A stretch of DNA of 43,568 nucleotides from JBKHBT01 sp046542255 (GTDB taxonomy: Bacteria > UBP14 > UBA6098 > JBKHBT01). The notes under the pieces were generated by a model that saw only the letters and a program-made list of their open reading frames with translations, did not search any database and was not told the DNA's origin. This document shows, piece by piece, positions 41,353-43,568 of this stretch (position 1 is its first letter; the number at the start of each line of letters is the position of its first letter). The stretch covers positions 1 to 43,568 of the forward strand of contig JBKHBT010000017.1 in assembly GCA_046542255.1 (NCBI GenBank), in the 5' to 3' direction. The translations under genes and the position numbers were made by a program.

Positions 41353-43568
41353 TTAGTTGCTGCTAATTATAAACCAACTGGAGCCATGAGCAATAATGCG
41401 GATGGATTCCCACTGTGATAGAGTATGAGTGGCATTGCCATCAATAGTTTCTGTTCCATTGCCATCGATTGTCAGGTTATTGGTATCGATATTCTTGATT
41501 GTGTAAACACGTCCTTCACAGCCGGCAGCAGATGGCAGATTAATTGTAATTGTGCCATCATCGACAATTACGACATTATGTGTTTCATCGAGTGTTGTCG
41601 TTGCGCTTATAGTTGTAACGGCTTTACCTTCCGAGCCAGCATTTTCGAAAGTAGATAGCGGAGCCGTAGTATTGATTCCAACTCTGGAATTTGTTTCATC
41701 GACATGTACCAGGCTTGTATTAACCCAGGCAGTGCCATTCCATCTCAGAATGTCGCCATCGCTGGCTCCGGATATTGTGACATCATTGAGACCATCAATT
41801 CCGAAATTGGCAGCATTTGCAGTACTAGCAGTAAATGCCTGGTTTGCAAAGTATGAGAAATCAGCTAAGTTGGCATGGTCGGAAGAATCAGCGTATGATG
41901 CAGTATCGGCATACAGAGCGCTATCCACATGTAATGCTGAATCAGCCCAAATTACAAAGTCGGCTGTGTCTGCATAGACTGCTGAATCAGCATTAAGAAC
42001 ATATCCTGCTGTATCTGCATAAACTGTAGAATCAGCATTAACAGCAGCAGCTGCATTTAGCGCATATTGTGCTGTATCAGCATCGACTGCATGGCCAGCT
42101 TCATCTGCATAATCCGCAGTATCTGCATGGTAAGCATCGATTGCTATACTTGCAGAATCGGCATAAATAGCATACTGTGCTGTATCTGCATCGACAGCAT
42201 GTCCTGCTTCGATTGCATAATCGGCAGTGTCGGCATATGTCGAAGAATCTGCAAAGCCTGAACTGCTGCTATTTATAACATAAAGAGCAGTGTCGGCATA
42301 AACAGCACTATCAGCATATGTCGCATTTACTGCATTAGTTGCATCAGTCGCATTTGTTGCAGAATTTGCTGAGTTTGCTAAGGTTGCAAAGTTTGAAGTA
42401 TTTGCATGATCGGCATCATCAGCATAAAGAGCTGTATCCGAATACATCGCAGCTCCAGCACTGTAGGAATAATTTGCCGAATCTGCGCGAATAACATATC
42501 CAGCGGTATCAGCATAAATCGCAGAATCGGCATTTATTGCTGTAGCGGCATCCATGGCATACTGTGCAGTATCTGAGTTGATTGCATATATTGCAGAATC
42601 GGCCCACTGAGCATCATAAGCATACATAGCAGTATCTGAATAGATAGCATTTTCCGCATCGATGGCAAATAGGGCAGTGTCGGCATAGATTGCAGAATCT
42701 GCATTTACGGAAGTAGCTGAATTGAGTACATAGCTTGCAGTATCAGCATAAACCGCGCTATCAGAATATATGGCATTTGTTGCATTTAGCGCATTAGTAG
42801 CATTTGTCGCAGAATTAGCAGAATTAGCAAGTGTTGCGAAGTCTGCCGTATTAGCATGATCTGCATCGTCTGCATAAAGAGCTGTATCGGAATACATTGC
42901 AGCTCCAGCGCTGTCGGCATAATTTGCAGAATCGGCGCGAATAACATATCCAGCAGTATCTGCATAGATAGCGCTATCTGCATTTACTGATGTCAAGGCA
43001 TTTAAAGCATACTGTGCAGTATCGGAGTTGATCGCATATATTGCAGAATCAGCCCACTGTGCATTATAGGCGTACATAGCCGTATCTGAATAGATAGCAT
43101 TTTCCGCATCGATGGCGAATAGGGCAGTGTCGGCATAGATTGCAGAATCAGCATTTACGGAAGTAGCTGAATTGAGTACATAGCCTGCAGTATCAGCATA
43201 AACCGCGCTATCAGCATATATGGCATTTGTTGCATTGGTAGCATTAGTTGCGTTAGTCGCATTGGTAGCATTAGTTGCCAGAGTAGCAAAATTGGCTGTT
43301 GATGCCTGATCTGCATTTTCTGCATAATCAGCCGTATCGGCATAATAGGCATCAACGGCGATTCTCGCAGAATCAGAGTAAACAGCATATTGTGCAGTAT
43401 CAGAATCTACAGTGCTTCCGGCTACGATGGCATAATCTGCTGTATCTGAAGTAATTGAATGATAAGCTTCAACAGCGATTCTTGCCGAATCAGCGTAAAC
43501 AGCATATTGCGCCGTATCTGCATCTACAACAGCCCCAGCCACATCGGCATAATCCGCAGTATCGGCAT
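41353..43568 (-). CDS. Large secreted-type YADTA-repeat protein, 5' end outside window
   Basis: The frame is open to the right edge (about 738 codons visible, no natural start seen; an internal GTG at 43542 is not the start). Most of it is a low-complexity series of 6-8-residue turns with Ala-Asp-Ser/Thr-Ala and Tyr (YADSA, YADTA, NADSA), which would form a repetitive fibre. Two 450-bp units are nearly identical. The last 160 residues form a folded tail-fibre-like end: GASDGDILRWNGTAWVNTS, RVGINTTAPLSTFENAG, and a C-terminal domain with ITINLPSAAGCEGRVYTIKN and a terminal WFIISSN. This makes it a relative of the 1736-residue protein at 1833-7043. Function: probable surface fibre or adhesin. 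Confidence 0.7.
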   Translation of the reverse strand, partial: ADTADYADVAGAVVDADTAQYAVYADSARIAVEAYHSITSDTADYAIVAGSTVDSDTAQYAVYSDSARIAVDAYYADTADYAENADQASTANFATLATNATNATNATNATNATNAIYADSAVYADTAGYVLNSATSVNADSAIYADTALFAIDAENAIYSDTAMYAYNAQWADSAIYAINSDTAQYALNALTSVNADSAIYADTAGYVIRADSANYADSAGAAMYSDTALYADDADHANTADFATLANSANSATNATNALNATNAIYSDSAVYADTASYVLNSATSVNADSAIYADTALFAIDAENAIYSDTAMYAYDAQWADSAIYAINSDTAQYAMDAATAINADSAIYADTAGYVIRADSANYSYSAGAAMYSDTALYADDADHANTSNFATLANSANSATNATDATNAVNATYADSAVYADTALYVINSSSSGFADSSTYADTADYAIEAGHAVDADTAQYAIYADSASIAIDAYHADTADYADEAGHAVDADTAQYALNAAAAVNADSTVYADTAGYVLNADSAVYADTADFVIWADSALHVDSALYADTASYADSSDHANLADFSYFANQAFTASTANAANFGIDGLNDVTISGASDGDILRWNGTAWVNTSLVHVDETNSRVGINTTAPLSTFENAGSEGKAVTTISATTTLDETHNVVIVDDGTITINLPSAAGCEGRVYTIKNIDTNNLTIDGNGTETIDGNATHTLSQWESIRIIAHGSSWFIISSN
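42316..43215 (-). repeat. Two 450-bp near-identical coding repeats
   Basis: Units 42316-42765 and 42766-43215 match base for base at many anchor points exactly 450 bp apart (for example 42602/43052 and 42641/43091). A partial third copy begins at 43216 and then diverges. Each unit encodes 150 residues. Confidence 0.8.

Noticed and set aside
42316..43215. Regular repeats that might suggest a CRISPR array
   Set aside because: The 450-bp units and the short motifs are in-frame codons of a repeat protein; there is no constant repeat with unique spacers and no cas gene.

Overview
The window looks like a chromosome segment of a Gram-negative, AT-rich bacterium. It carries outer-membrane lipoproteins, an O-antigen-ligase-like protein, secreted proteins with type IX-style C-terminal sorting domains, and MEP-pathway isoprenoid genes. 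That mix suggests an uncultivated FCB-group-like lineage (Cloacimonadota, Marinimicrobia or a WOR-3/TA06-type phylum). The assignment is inference; no rRNA or phylogenetic marker is present to settle it. TGA is a normal stop codon here. Sigma70-type promoters (TTGACA/TATAAT) are easy to find.

Layout. 1-1.6 kb: an IS1634/IS4-like transposase running off the left edge. 1.8-8.3 kb: a 1736-residue secreted tail-fibre-like repeat protein and a secreted caspase/CHAT-fold-like protein with a sorting domain. 8.3-14 kb: tilS, divergent from a small gene, comEC and an O-antigen ligase-like gene. 14-15.4 kb: a two-gene FAD oxidoreductase/[2Fe-2S] module. Then tRNA-Asp, two TPR lipoproteins, an MscS channel, an APC permease, an ABC-2-like permease and a small exported protein, all on the minus strand. 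22.1-26.1 kb: ispG, gatA, a 56-residue membrane protein, a FlgM-like anti-sigma factor (minus) and ispD. 26.3-30.3 kb: a secreted sorting-domain protein and a serine-biosynthesis pair (class V aminotransferase and SerA).

30.3-34.3 kb is the accessory region, between serA and the 3' end of a ubiB/ABC1 gene. It holds a low-GC four-gene cassette: a YwgA/Panacea-like protein, a membrane protein, a PD-(D/E)XK-like nuclease, and a large protein with a TGT-like C-terminal zinc motif. It then holds the 5' remnant of a SIR2-like gene fused to a 41-bp copy of the ubiB 3' end, and a HicBA toxin-antitoxin module. The ubiB 3' end therefore looks like an integration or recombination hot spot for defence-type genes. 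I found no described system with this four-gene composition from memory, and it is the best candidate for something new.

34.3-43.6 kb: ubiB with a phasin-like partner, tRNA-Pro, fhs, an AhpD-like/split-permease operon, a DUF4332-like protein followed by an alkyltransferase-like (ATL) pseudogene stopped by a TGA where Trp is expected, and a second secreted repeat protein running off the right edge. Metabolic genes in common are serine supply (aminotransferase, SerA), one-carbon activation (Fhs) and isoprenoid synthesis (IspD, IspG).
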